64,000 bases of DNA, from the NCBI RefSeq assembly GCF_001482385.1, contig NZ_CP013612.1, forward strand, positions 1,116,001 through 1,180,000. The letters run 5' to 3'. Of the stretch, positions 16,932 through 26,326 are shown piece after piece. Position 1 is the stretch's first letter, and every line of letters starts with the position of its first letter. Source of the DNA: Pseudoalteromonas rubra (GTDB taxonomy: Bacteria; Pseudomonadota; Gammaproteobacteria; Enterobacterales; Alteromonadaceae). Below the pieces are notes generated by a model that did not search any database, had not been told where the DNA came from, and was given only the letters and a program-made list of their open reading frames with translations. Made by a program: the position numbers and the translations under genes.

Positions 16932-19741
16932 AGCGTTCAATGAAACTCAATTTCCCTGTTATTGGCCAGTGTCTGTTGGTGATGGTGCTGACGGCTTTGA
17001 TGGTGTACTTCTTTCGCGCCCATATCGCTACTGGTGAGCGCCAACATGAGCAGGTATCTCATTTGTTTGATGCCAAATCCATCGATGCCAAACTTGATAA
17101 GTTTGCACTTGAACTCAGTGTGGGTAGCTTACGCCATTTTGACGAGCTACAGCAACTGGACAGGGCATTACAGCAGCTGACAAATAAGCAGCAAAATCGG
17201 CACGTTAGCATCGAATTTCTTGCTTACCTCAGGTTGCTCAGACACAAGATGGCACTGATGGAGCAATTGAAAACCCAGGCCGTGGGGATGCGCAATGGCC
17301 TGACCTATTTGCCTGTGGTACTGGATGAAATGATTGCCACGCAGCATCCACAGGCATTACTTGGCAGTACCATACTCGCCAGCCTGGTAACCTCAGGCCA
17401 GCCACTGGATGAACTGTTGCTGGATACCCGTATTCGGACTTTGGCAGACGCGACCGTCATATCACAAAGCCATGCTTTACTCAGTCGTCGTTTTGTCAAT
17501 CATATCCAGGTTGCCGTTGAATACTACCGTCAGGTCCATGCGACGCGCCAGGACTATCTGGCCATCAATAGTAAGCAGGCCTTTGCTCGCCTTTATGGGG
17601 CACAAATGGACTTACACGGTTCGCAGTTGAGGCAGACCCGGACTTTGAGTGAACAGTTGTTTGGCCTGGCGGTGGTGCTGTTGCTGACCTTGTTGTTTAT
17701 CTTACAGCGGTTAAACAAAGCCAAAAATCATGCATTGCAAGCCAGCCAGTTGTTGCATGATGCCATAGAACGGTTGCAGGAAGGCTTTGCGCTCTATGAC
17801 AGCGAGGGAACACTGATGCTGACAAATCAGTGCTGGCTGCGACACTACGGGGTAGCCTCCAGGTCTGAGTTTCCGCAAACGCTGAGTGAGTGGCAACAAC
17901 GCCAGTCGGAGTTTGTTCATGAACAAAGCGACACACCACAACGATTACAAAGGACAACACATGGACGTTGGTTGCAAATTCGTCATGCGCGTACTGCTGA
18001 GGGGGGATATGTCTACATCAGTGTGGATGTAACTGATTTTAAAGAAGTTGAAGCGGAGCTCAAAACCGCGGCAGCGGTTTATCAGGCGACTCAGGAAGGG
18101 ATCATGACCACCAATGCAGAGCTGGAGATAATGGCGGTGAATCCGGCTTTCACACGCATTACCGGATATCAGGAGCAGGAAGTCCTGGGAAAAAAGCCGA
18201 ACCTGCTTAGCTCGGGCCGTCACGATAAACGTTTTTATGAGCATATGTGGCAAACCCTGCAAACCAAAGGTGAGTGGGCGGCTGAGATCTGGAATCGCCG
18301 TAAAGATGGTACGGTTTACCCCGAATGGCTCGCCATCAGTGCCGTCCAGAATGAACAAGGGCAGGTTCAGCAATATATTGCGGTGTTATCCGATATGACA
18401 GAACGCAAGGAACAGGAAGCCAAAATAGCCTATCAAGCGATGTATGATGCGCTTACCGGGCTGCCAAATCGGCGTCTGTTGCTGGACAGGATCTGTCAGG
18501 ACCTGAAACAAATTGAGCGTCAACCTCATCTGAGTGCGTTATTGTTTATCGACCTGGATCGCTTTAAGCGCATTAACGATGCAATGGGGCATGACGCGGG
18601 TGATAATTTACTGCTGGAAGTGGCCAATCGGCTGAACCATCTGGTGCGACGTACCGACACCCTGGCCCGCTTCGGTGGCGATGAATTTGTGTTGTTGCTT
18701 AGTCAGATCAGTGAGGTTGAGGATGCCGCAAAAGTGGCAGAAAAGATCCTTGCTTGTTTGGCTCAGCCTTTCACCATCAAAGGGTTTGAGGTGATCAGTG
18801 GCGCCAGTATTGGCATTGCCATTATGCCTGATGATGCTCGCGAGCAACAGGAGATCCTGCGCCGGGCCGACCTGGCTATGTATAAAGCAAAAGAAAGCGG
18901 TCGTAATCAGTATCATTATTTTGCCCCTTCAATGCAGCAACAGGTTAACCGACGCGTAGAGTTGGAACAATTGCTTCGCAGAGCCATAACAAGTAATGAA
19001 CTGGAGGTGTTCTATCAACCCATCATCGAGCTTAAAACAGGCCAGCTACATGGCTTTGAAGCCCTGACTCGCTGGTCACATCAGGGGCAATACATTGCAC
19101 CGGATGAATTTATTCCGGTTGCGGAAGAAAGTGGCTTGATCTCTGAACTAGGGGAGTGGATGCTGATGCGCGCCACATCAGACATTGCAGCTTTAAATCG
19201 TACGCTCGAGCTGGATTGCTGTTTGTCGGCGAATATTTCCAGTCAGCAATACCGGCTGGGCTTCAATGCTACAACCTTACGGCATATTTTGGTTCAGACC
19301 GGGTTCAAGCCGGCCAATCTGGCTCTTGAGATCACGGAGAGTATTCTGCTCGATGATGATGAAGCCATCCTCGCCTGGCTAGAAGGGCTCAGAGCAACGG
19401 GGGCACATTTATCGATTGATGATTTTGGTACAGGTTACTCCTCGCTAAGCTATTTGCGCCGTTTTCCCATCAACACCATCAAGATTGATAAGAGCTTTAT
19501 CCATGAGTTCGCACATGCTCCGGACTCACAAAATCTGGTGCGTGCCATATTATCAATGGCGGCTAGCCTTGGGTTGTCTGTCATTGCAGAGGGCGTGGAG
19601 CATGTCGCACAGCTTGAAGGTCTCAAGGAAATGGAGTGTGATCTGGTGCAGGGCTATGTGTATGCTAAACCTATGTCACTCAGTGAACTTGAGGTCTGGT
19701 GTAAGACCTTTTCTCAAAATCACCTCCAGGATCTTGCCTAG
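16928..19741 (+). CDS. PAS-GGDEF-EAL c-di-GMP signalling protein
   Basis: 937-residue inner-membrane protein. TM1 about 11-30; periplasmic helical sensor about 31-243; TM2 about 244-262; two PAS domains about 275-370 and 383-490; GGDEF domain with an intact G583-G-D-E-F motif and an upstream I-site R574-R-T-D577; EAL domain with E711-A-L and LEITES, DDFGTGYSS and EGVE segments. Both catalytic motifs look intact, so it may make or degrade c-di-GMP depending on signal. Overlap of four bases with the di-haem peroxidase gene suggests its periplasmic signal is linked to peroxide or haem redox state. Confidence 0.94.
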   Translation: MKRSMKLNFPVIGQCLLVMVLTALMVYFFRAHIATGERQHEQVSHLFDAKSIDAKLDKFALELSVGSLRHFDELQQLDRALQQLTNKQQNRHVSIEFLAYLRLLRHKMALMEQLKTQAVGMRNGLTYLPVVLDEMIATQHPQALLGSTILASLVTSGQPLDELLLDTRIRTLADATVISQSHALLSRRFVNHIQVAVEYYRQVHATRQDYLAINSKQAFARLYGAQMDLHGSQLRQTRTLSEQLFGLAVVLLLTLLFILQRLNKAKNHALQASQLLHDAIERLQEGFALYDSEGTLMLTNQCWLRHYGVASRSEFPQTLSEWQQRQSEFVHEQSDTPQRLQRTTHGRWLQIRHARTAEGGYVYISVDVTDFKEVEAELKTAAAVYQATQEGIMTTNAELEIMAVNPAFTRITGYQEQEVLGKKPNLLSSGRHDKRFYEHMWQTLQTKGEWAAEIWNRRKDGTVYPEWLAISAVQNEQGQVQQYIAVLSDMTERKEQEAKIAYQAMYDALTGLPNRRLLLDRICQDLKQIERQPHLSALLFIDLDRFKRINDAMGHDAGDNLLLEVANRLNHLVRRTDTLARFGGDEFVLLLSQISEVEDAAKVAEKILACLAQPFTIKGFEVISGASIGIAIMPDDAREQQEILRRADLAMYKAKESGRNQYHYFAPSMQQQVNRRVELEQLLRRAITSNELEVFYQPIIELKTGQLHGFEALTRWSHQGQYIAPDEFIPVAEESGLISELGEWMLMRATSDIAALNRTLELDCCLSANISSQQYRLGFNATTLRHILVQTGFKPANLALEITESILLDDDEAILAWLEGLRATGAHLSIDDFGTGYSSLSYLRRFPINTIKIDKSFIHEFAHAPDSQNLVRAILSMAASLGLSVIAEGVEHVAQLEGLKEMECDLVQGYVYAKPMSLSELEVWCKTFSQNHLQDLA

Positions 19742-19752
19742 ACGCACAAGGG

Positions 19753-20208
19753 TTACTGGCTCAGGTCCTGAATGGCTGCATTATGTGCAGGGAGTGCGTC
19801 ATAAGTTATGCGGGTTTGAAATGACGCGCTAAGTTGCACTCGCTGCTGAGAGTGATGGGTGTTGTGTAAGCAAACCTGGTCTTGTTGCACGAAATAATAC
19901 GCTTTTTGATAACACAGCGCCGCCAGTCGGGCGGCTGCTCGCTCTGAACATACGATCAATACGCTGAATTCCCGATAATCAAGGCTGGCATTGGCCCCCC
20001 AAAGCGGGTGCATTTTATAGCCTATGCGCTTCAATGCCGGATAGAGCAGGTGTTGAAACCGTCGGTTTTCGGCAAGTGTTCGCTTTATGCCCAGTGGATT
20101 CCATAAACTGATGATTGCGCCTTTCGGGGCTGCCGGTAGCGCAGAACATGGTCTGAACCAAACGTCCTGGTAGAGCTGCCACAATTCATTTTCAATTTGA
20201 CGGTGCAT
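19753..20208 (-). CDS. DUF3293-like protein
   Basis: 151 residues, no signal peptide. The segment ISLWNPLGIKRTLAENRR followed by HPLWGAN and EFSVLIV matches what I remember of DUF3293 proteins, which have no known function. It ends 12 bases from the stop of the convergent GGDEF-EAL gene. Confidence 0.7.
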   Translation of the reverse strand: MHRQIENELWQLYQDVWFRPCSALPAAPKGAIISLWNPLGIKRTLAENRRFQHLLYPALKRIGYKMHPLWGANASLDYREFSVLIVCSERAAARLAALCYQKAYYFVQQDQVCLHNTHHSQQRVQLSASFQTRITYDALPAHNAAIQDLSQ

Positions 20209-20287
20209 GTATTTTCACGAGTTACTTCACAGTGGCTTCACAGTATCAGCGTTACGGTGAATCTGTCCAAACAAAGGAGACTCGATA

Positions 20288-21406
20288 ATGAAAAGACAAT
20301 TAATGGTTGCATCTTTATGGTCGTTGGTGAGCATTAATGCTATCAGCACGGCCACCGCCGCGGAGGAGCCGCACGTACTGATGGTGTTGAGTAGTTATGG
20401 TAAACAGGTTGATGGAGAAACAATCCAACCGGGTTTTGAATTTGACGAGCTCAGCAAGGCCTATCAGGTATTCAGCGACAATGGCATTCAGATCACTCTG
20501 GCTTCACCTGCGGGTGGACAACCTCTGGCAGATGAATATAACCGGGATAAATCCTACAACAAGGCGTTTTTGAGTGATCCGCAGGCGATGAGTGCTTTGT
20601 CTGATACTGTTAAGCTTGCTAGTCTCAATGGGCAAGCGTTTGACGGCGTATTTATCGTTGGTGGCAAAGGACCCATGTTCGATCTGCACCAGGATAGCGA
20701 GTTACAGCGCCTGATCCGGGAAATCTACGAGCAGCAGGGCATAGTGGGGGCTGTGTGTCACGGTCCGGCAGCCCTGGTTGATGTGAAGCTGAGCAGTGGC
20801 GCATACCTGGTCGACGGTAAAAGAGTAAATGGCTTTACAAACTTAGAAGAAACGGCTTTTGGTAAAAAGTGGCGTCCCCAGTTTGAGTTTTTACTGGAAG
20901 ACAAGCTTAAAGAGCGCGGTGGCTTGTTTGAGCAAGACGGACTGATGCTGAATCAGGTCACGATAGACGGTCGTCTGATCACAGGTCAGAACCCTTTCTC
21001 TACTGCTGATACAGCGGTGGCCATGGTGCGAGCCATGGGGGTTGAAGAGGTTAATGCGCCTGCTTATAAGGATGACCGGAGTGTTAAGCTGGCTGAGCTG
21101 CTGTTCAGAGACAAAGCTGCTGCTATGGCACAATTTCAGAAATCGCCGGAGCAATATGATGTGCAGATGTTAGCTATGATAGGAGTCTATCAGGCCCGGT
21201 ATGCCAAAACTCAATTACAATTACACAATGCAATTGAACTGATGACTTTTGCGCAATCAAAATTTAACCACCCTATGATTGAGCTGACCATTGCACAAGC
21301 GTACGTCAGGCAAAATGACCTGATTGAGGCAAAGTCTAGCCTTCAACGAGCGCAAAAAACGTACCCTAATAATGAAAAAATAAAGGCCATGCTGGCCAGG
21401 CTGTAA
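20288..21406 (+). CDS. exported DJ-1/PfpI-family protein with C-terminal TPR
   Basis: 372 residues. Signal peptide to about 24 (TATA), then an Hsp31-like DJ-1/PfpI domain about 28-235 with nucleophile-elbow C157 (AVCHGPA), adjacent H158 and the conserved acid E51 (PGFEFDE). Residues about 285-372 form TPR-like helices (IELTIAQAYVRQNDLIEAKSSL). Hsp31-type members are glyoxalases, deglycases or chaperones and are normally cytoplasmic. Export plus a TPR tail is unusual. A good ribosome site (AAAGGAG) precedes the ATG. Confidence 0.85.
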   Translation: MKRQLMVASLWSLVSINAISTATAAEEPHVLMVLSSYGKQVDGETIQPGFEFDELSKAYQVFSDNGIQITLASPAGGQPLADEYNRDKSYNKAFLSDPQAMSALSDTVKLASLNGQAFDGVFIVGGKGPMFDLHQDSELQRLIREIYEQQGIVGAVCHGPAALVDVKLSSGAYLVDGKRVNGFTNLEETAFGKKWRPQFEFLLEDKLKERGGLFEQDGLMLNQVTIDGRLITGQNPFSTADTAVAMVRAMGVEEVNAPAYKDDRSVKLAELLFRDKAAAMAQFQKSPEQYDVQMLAMIGVYQARYAKTQLQLHNAIELMTFAQSKFNHPMIELTIAQAYVRQNDLIEAKSSLQRAQKTYPNNEKIKAMLARL

Positions 21407-21773
21407 TGTGTTTTCGGACTAAAAAACTGCGGCAAAGAGGTGAGCTTTGCCCCTGCCGCATTAACTATGAAATTTACTAATAGCTGAATGGCTGGTTGTT
21501 TTATGTTCATTGTCACTAATAACGGTATAAAGAGTGGGAAAAAATTTGCCCAGAGCAATCAGAAACTACCGTATGTATAATATTTGTTTTATATTTGTTT
21601 TTTACTTGTGTAATGTGAATAAATCTTTGCACCTGTGCTGGTTCAACTTATTATTTGTTCTATTAACAAAAGTCATGTACTTTCATCGCAATTCGGATTT
21701 TAAAAAGTCCTGTCAGACGCTACACTAAGCTTGCTTGATAACTCAAAACGTCAAAGGAAGTGTGTCTATCATC
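21407..21773. other. intergenic region
   Basis: 367 bases, AT-rich after 21530. A short hairpin-forming stretch (GCGGC at about 21430 with GCCGC at about 21455) may help terminate the DJ-1-like gene. No gene is supported. Confidence 0.4.
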
Positions 21774-22184
21774 ATGAAGTTAAATGATAAATATGATGCT
21801 GACTTTAGCCGTGCAGTATTTGGGCCCTATGAGCTACACAAAAGGAAAAGGTTGTTAACATATTGTGGTGAAAGCGTGCGCCTTGAACCTCTTATCTATG
21901 ACTTATTAGAATATTTTATCTGTCATAGAGATAGGGTGATTGGCCGGGATGAATTGTGCCGGGAGATCTGGCAACAGGAGTATGTCGACAACAATGCTAT
22001 AAATCGGGCTGTTTCCGAATTACGGCGCTGTGTTTCCAAACATAAACTTGGGGTTGACGTGATCAGAACGCATTACCGCAAAGGCTACAGTTTTAACCTA
22101 ATGGTTGAACTGGACCCCAGACCAAACCCGTTCCGTTGGATAGCTAAATGGTTTCATCAGGCTGTACCATGCAAAGAACAGTGA
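21774..22184 (+). CDS. winged-helix (OmpR/ToxR-type) DNA-binding protein
   Basis: 136 residues from ATG 21774; in-frame TTG 21735 and GTG 21762 lie upstream. It is almost entirely one Trans_reg_C winged helix: FGPYELHKRKRLL, VRLEPLIYDLLEYF, VIGRDELCREIWQ, INRAVSELRRCVS and VIRTHYRKGYSF. There is no receiver domain and no obvious transmembrane segment, so it is a stand-alone DNA-binding protein or lacks a usual ToxR/CadC sensor half. The target is unknown. Confidence 0.8.
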   Translation: MKLNDKYDADFSRAVFGPYELHKRKRLLTYCGESVRLEPLIYDLLEYFICHRDRVIGRDELCREIWQQEYVDNNAINRAVSELRRCVSKHKLGVDVIRTHYRKGYSFNLMVELDPRPNPFRWIAKWFHQAVPCKEQ

Positions 22185-22543
22185 TCAGTAAAAACCTGGC
22201 TTTTTATTGTAAAAAGTCTTGTGAGTCTGTGTCGCTCACACTGGTCGTGCTTAATAACTAGATGCATTGGGTTAGTAGCCTCATTACTAAACCAATGTGA
22301 AATCAACTATGCGTGCTGGTGGCGGGTTAATTTTGTCGATTTTCCTGCCCATATTAAGCTGCTTAGTATGTTATTACTTTTCCTCTCTTCGCCTCTGATT
22401 TACCTGAGTATGCAGCAGGTTTTCCTCTTCTAAAGTAACAATACTGTTTTACTATTTATCTGACTAGATCCTTCGGTGACAAGCTTGTCATTAGCTGTTT
22501 GATGGTTTAAAACAAGGCGGTTAATGCAATAGGAACCAATCCA
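22185..22543. other. intergenic region
   Basis: 359 bases. A 70-codon open frame at 22221-22433 has no ribosome site and low-complexity hydrophobic translation, so I do not call it a gene. AGGAA before 22544 belongs to the GNAT gene. Confidence 0.4.
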
Positions 22544-23014
22544 ATGTTTAATATGTCAGGTACATCATATGCCTGTCGCGAAGCCAGGCAACAAGATATC
22601 GCCAGGATGAGTGAAATCCGTTTATTGGTTACGGAGAATAAACTGACCGACCCCGGTAAGATCACACCGCAAATGTACCTGGAGCATATAGCTGGTAAAG
22701 GTAAGAGCTGGGTATGTGAATTGAATGGCCAGATAGTTGGGTTTTCATCAGCGGCCAGTGAGGACGGGTCTATCTGGGCGTTGTTTATTTTGCCTCAGTT
22801 TGAGGGGCTTGGTATGGGTAAAGCATTGTTATCACTTGCTTGTGACTGGTTGTTTAGTCGCACACATGAAGAAATCAGTTTGTATACGCAGGTCAATACA
22901 CGTGCCGATGGCTTTTATCAGGCACTGGGTTGGTCACGGGGAGCTGAAGATGACCTGGGCGATGTGTCTTTTACACTGCAAAGTCACATTTTTTACGATA
23001 AAACCAGGGTGTGA
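22544..23014 (+). CDS. GNAT-family N-acetyltransferase
   Basis: 156 residues. The N-terminus YACREARQQDIARMSEIR and the acetyl-CoA pocket ALFILPQFEGLGMGKALL (motif A, Q-x-x-G-x-G/A-like) define a GNAT fold; FYQALGWSRG is the usual late strand. The substrate is unknown. AGGAA lies eight bases before the ATG. The next gene follows closely. Confidence 0.87.
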   Translation: MFNMSGTSYACREARQQDIARMSEIRLLVTENKLTDPGKITPQMYLEHIAGKGKSWVCELNGQIVGFSSAASEDGSIWALFILPQFEGLGMGKALLSLACDWLFSRTHEEISLYTQVNTRADGFYQALGWSRGAEDDLGDVSFTLQSHIFYDKTRV

Positions 23015-23052
23015 TAAGCTGGGAAAAATCAAAGGACTACTCAGGTAACGCT

Positions 23053-23472
23053 ATGGCACCGCCACTGCAACAATTCACTCGCTGGTTTTGTGCATTGCCT
23101 CAGGGCCAAAAACAGGTGCTGACTGAATCTCTCTGCCCTGTTTTTGTTGAGCTCAATGAGGTGCCCCCTGCCTGCAAAGAGCAAACTTTGCTGAGGATAC
23201 TTGTCAACCAGCCTGCTAATGTCAGTCTGATTGCCTTAGTGCTTAATCTGAGAACACACATTGAGTATACGATGACGCTACAGGCCGATGCACTGCCAAG
23301 GCTGGCTAACGCCGGTGATCTGCTTTTTTATAGCCGTGCACAGGATGGTGACTCACTCAGGAAAATTGCAGATGAACAGTGGCAATGGCAGCAATCACGT
23401 GAGTCCTGGCTAGAGCTAAAACGCAATTACCTATCGTTAGAGTATGTACGCCGCTGGTTGCAGGCCAGTTGA
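23053..23472 (+). CDS. small cytoplasmic protein of unknown function
   Basis: 139 residues from ATG 23053 (AGGTAA six bases before); an in-frame GTG at 23011 overlaps the GNAT stop. No signal peptide. It has helical N- and C-terminal parts (FTRWFCALPQGQKQVL; SWLELKRNYLSLEYVRRWL) around a central strand region. It lies directly before a two-component pair. I do not recognise a family. Confidence 0.6.
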   Translation: MAPPLQQFTRWFCALPQGQKQVLTESLCPVFVELNEVPPACKEQTLLRILVNQPANVSLIALVLNLRTHIEYTMTLQADALPRLANAGDLLFYSRAQDGDSLRKIADEQWQWQQSRESWLELKRNYLSLEYVRRWLQAS

Positions 23473-23542
23473 GATAAATTTCACACGGCTTTCACGAAAG
23501 TCGCGGTAGTGTGATTACATGACTGTTAGTTTGGTGACCAGG

Positions 23543-24238
23543 ATGGCGCAAGTAAAAGTACTTTTAATTGAAGATAATCAGGATCTGAGCCGCAATATCG
23601 GCGAATATATTGAATCACAGGGTGCTGTGGTGGACTTTGCACACACCGGAGAGCTGGGTGTGCAGCTCGCACTGGAACAATTTTATGATTGTGTGGTCTT
23701 AGATGTGATGCTACCCAAAATGGATGGATTGGCTGTCTGTAAGCTACTGCGCACAGAGGCCAATCGCCATATTCCTATCATTATGCTGACTGCCCGCGAT
23801 ACGCTGGATGATAAGCTCAGTGGTTTTTCTCTTGGTGTAGATGACTACCTGACTAAACCGTTTGCGCTTGAAGAGTTGTGGGTTCGCTGTAATGCCCTTG
23901 CCAGGCGCCATTTACTCAATAGTGAACACACACTGCGCCTGGGGGAAGGTGACAAAGCCTTGTCTCTGAACAATCAAACTCAGCATATTGAGCGCGCCGG
24001 ATCTCCGTTAACGCTGCAACCGATCCCGTTTAAAATTCTGCGTTTGCTCATGGAGCACCACCCCAGGGCGCTGAGTCGCAGCGAGCTGTGCGACAGAATT
24101 TGGGGTGACGAGCCGACGGATTCAGATGCGCTGCGCTCTCATATCTACCAGTTGCGCAAGGCCATAGATAAGCCATTTCCCAGCCCGATCATCAAAACCA
24201 TTCACGGTATTGGTTTTGCACTTGATATAGAAGGATAA
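23543..24238 (+). CDS. OmpR-family response regulator
   Basis: 231 residues from ATG 23543, chosen because GGTGA sits five bases before it and the receiver starts at once (VKVLLIEDN); ATG 23519 is in frame. Receiver with phospho-acceptor D54 (VVLDVMLPKMDG) and the conserved lysine in DDYLTKPFAL, then a winged helix (PIPFKILRLLMEHHPRALSRSEL, SDALRSHIYQLRKAI, IKTIHGIGFAL). Partner of the kinase that starts eight bases after its stop. Confidence 0.93.
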   Translation: MAQVKVLLIEDNQDLSRNIGEYIESQGAVVDFAHTGELGVQLALEQFYDCVVLDVMLPKMDGLAVCKLLRTEANRHIPIIMLTARDTLDDKLSGFSLGVDDYLTKPFALEELWVRCNALARRHLLNSEHTLRLGEGDKALSLNNQTQHIERAGSPLTLQPIPFKILRLLMEHHPRALSRSELCDRIWGDEPTDSDALRSHIYQLRKAIDKPFPSPIIKTIHGIGFALDIEG

Positions 24239-24245
24239 ATTGCCT

Positions 24246-25517
24246 GTGAGAGCGACTCAGCTGCGCAATCGTATTGTCGTTTTTTTTGTTGGTATTGCGC
24301 TGTTTATCAGTGCACTGTTTGGCGCTGCGAGTTTTTTGTTTGCTTACAACATTGAAGACCGGTTTTTTGTCTCTTTGCTGGATGACGAAGCTCAGACTAT
24401 CGCTATTCAACTTGAGGCAGGTCAGCAGCCGAGGCCGCGACTGGATTTTATTCGTTACTACCCGGCCCATGCGGATTTACCTGGGGTTGTGCGCGAAGTG
24501 CTTGAAGAAGAGCCACACCGTGTCGAATTTAGCGGTGAGGATGTTGCCCACTACCACCTCAAAAAATTGCCTACCGGGTACTTACTGGCGGAGGTCAGTG
24601 AGCAGCTGGTGGTGCGTAAAATCAAAGGCGGGATGCTGAAATTTATTCTGGTGTTGTCAGGGGGCGTGCTGGTGCTTGCTTTGGTGCTGGCCTTTGCTTC
24701 ACTGATAATGGCAAAGCGTCTGGTTAAACCCTTGGATACCTTAGTTAAAATAGTCGAAGATGCACCGGTTGAGCGTTTACCACAGAATTTCTCGGGGCAG
24801 TTTGTGAATGACGAAATTGGTGTATTTGCCAGGACGCTGGAACAGGCTTTGGCAAGAATACGGCGCTTTATCCATCGTGAGCAGGCGTTCACCCGCGATG
24901 TCTCACATGAATTAAGAACGCCGGTTGCCATCACACAAAGCTCTCTGACCTTGCTCAGACAGACGCCACTGAGCGACAAACAGACTGAGCTGGTTGGCCG
25001 AATTGCAGATGCACAGCATCAAATCACGCAAAGTCTTGAGGTATTACTGGCATTGGCCCGGGAAGAAACTCTGGCGCACGACAGTGTACGTGTTTTACCT
25101 GTGGTTGAGCAGGTCATCTTAGCTCAGGCTGAGAAAATAGCGGGTAAAGAGATTGAAGTAGAGGTAGAAATACCCGCAAAGCTTGCGTTACCTATTGCCC
25201 CAAGTGCGTTACAACTGCTGCTGAATAACCTGATCGGTAATGCGTTTACCCATATTCACAGCGGTGTGGTGACGATCAGTGCCAGCACGCATTCCATTAC
25301 TGTTGCAGATACCGGCGGGGGAATAGCCCCAGAGCAGTTAAAGACACTGTTTGAAGCGGGCGTGAAAGGTCCGGATAGCAATGGCATGGGTATGGGCCTG
25401 TCTATGGTCAAGCGCTTGTGTGAAAAGCTGGATATTGAATTGAGTGTTTCCAGCTCAGAAGCGGGTAGTGTGTTTTGTCTGAAGTTTCCTGATGGAGACA
25501 ACCAGATTAACCAATAG
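24246..25517 (+). CDS. sensor histidine kinase
   Basis: 423 residues from GTG 24246, favoured over TTG 24240 because AAGGAT is nine bases before it. TM1 about 10-32, short periplasmic sensor about 33-128, TM2 about 129-155, HAMP, HisKA with FTRDVSHELRTPVAI, and HATPase with NLIGNAFTH, DTGGGI and GMGMGLSM. The small periplasmic region fits the EnvZ/QseC-like size class. The signal is unknown. Forms an operon with the response regulator upstream. Confidence 0.92.
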   Translation: MRATQLRNRIVVFFVGIALFISALFGAASFLFAYNIEDRFFVSLLDDEAQTIAIQLEAGQQPRPRLDFIRYYPAHADLPGVVREVLEEEPHRVEFSGEDVAHYHLKKLPTGYLLAEVSEQLVVRKIKGGMLKFILVLSGGVLVLALVLAFASLIMAKRLVKPLDTLVKIVEDAPVERLPQNFSGQFVNDEIGVFARTLEQALARIRRFIHREQAFTRDVSHELRTPVAITQSSLTLLRQTPLSDKQTELVGRIADAQHQITQSLEVLLALAREETLAHDSVRVLPVVEQVILAQAEKIAGKEIEVEVEIPAKLALPIAPSALQLLLNNLIGNAFTHIHSGVVTISASTHSITVADTGGGIAPEQLKTLFEAGVKGPDSNGMGMGLSMVKRLCEKLDIELSVSSSEAGSVFCLKFPDGDNQINQ

Positions 25518-25584
25518 CTGAGTCTTTATTCACTCACAAGGTTACAAAGGGTATCTGGCAAACCTCTCCGCCACCTCCAGACAA

Positions 25585-25620
25585 CTCCGTCACCTCGGAC
25601 GCTTGAGAGTCGGGTTCTAC
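25585..25620. repeat. REP-like palindromic element, copy 1
   Basis: CTCCGTCACCTCGGACGCTT and then AGAGTCGGGTTCTAC. It is the same layout as copy 2 with several substitutions; the inner arms are weakly complementary. Confidence 0.55.
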
Positions 25621-25688
25621 CTAAGGACCACACGGTACTGTCCTGTTATGGACGAACCTCACAAACAACCCCGTCACCACCAAACGGC

Positions 25689-25726
25689 TCCGTCATCCCG
25701 GACGCTTGTTGCGAGCCGGGATCTAC
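25689..25726. repeat. REP-like palindromic element, copy 2
   Basis: CTCCGTCATCCCGGACGCTT followed by GTTGCGAGCCGGGATCTAC. TCCCGG and CCGGGA form the arms of a hairpin. This CGTCATCCCGG...CCGGGATCTAC layout is a common bacterial intergenic repeat style. Copies should occur elsewhere in the genome. Confidence 0.6.
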
Positions 25727-25965
25727 TTAAACACTATGCAGCTGTGCCTAATTGCATAAGAGCCCACAAACCACTTCGTGATTCGGTAAGCGGAGTCATG
25801 AGGTGTTTACCCAGGGTTATCTGTCACATGTTGTAGTGGTTGAATAGATCCGGACACATTGATAAGAGACAATAAAGGAGGTCTGTCGGCAAACCATTCA
25901 GAAGAAAGATATTGGCCACAATATAGATCTGTGAATTTATGATTGGATGTCTATAAAAACCCGCT

Positions 25966-26301
25966 CTATAAAAACCCGTCTGTCAATACAACAGGTAACT
26001 TACGAGGACGTTGGTTTTTGGTAAAGTTTAGTCGTAAAGACAGTGGCTTTTTGAGTACCTCTTTATACAAAAAACATAAGGCGTGTAAAGCCTGCGCTTG
26101 TGTACCTTGAGCAACATTTTGTTCATTTACCAGGTGATTAAGAGATAGTTCAACTTCTCTATCCCCCATAGTTGTAGGGTGTTGCATATAGTTAAAGCGA
26201 ATAAACGCAGCAGTCCATTTTAGGTACGCTTCAATGGTGCGTTTGGCATAACGTCGTAGGTACATCTGCTCTTGAAGCATGAGTAGAAAAGGTGATTTCA
26301 T
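25966..26301 (-). pseudogene. intI: integron integrase, truncated to N-terminal half
   Basis: Tyrosine-recombinase family integron integrase, about 111 residues remaining of about 320. It opens with MKSPFLLMLQEQMYLRRYAK and RTIEAYLKW, has GDREVELSLNHL, QAQALHALCFLYKEVL and ends at RKLPVVLTDGFL. This is the N-terminal SAM-like domain plus the linker that precedes the catalytic domain in IntI proteins. The catalytic R-H-R-Y half is gone, so no activity is expected. An ATG 18 bases upstream (26319) is in frame. It points away from the cassettes, as intI genes do. Confidence 0.85.
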
Positions 26302-26326
26302 GAATGTTCCATTTGGCAAGGTTGGT

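Larger units (their letters stand above)
25518..25965. other. intergenic region between sensor kinase and truncated integrase
   Basis: No gene. It holds two REP-like repeats (25585-25620 and 25689-25726). Just before the integrase fragment there is a direct duplication, TCTATAAAAACCCG, in two adjacent copies at about 25950-25978. The missing C-terminal half of the integrase would be expected here and is not found. Confidence 0.5.

Noticed and set aside
22221..22433. 70-codon open frame between the winged-helix and GNAT genes
   Set aside because: No ribosome-binding site, low-complexity hydrophobic translation and no homology I recognise.
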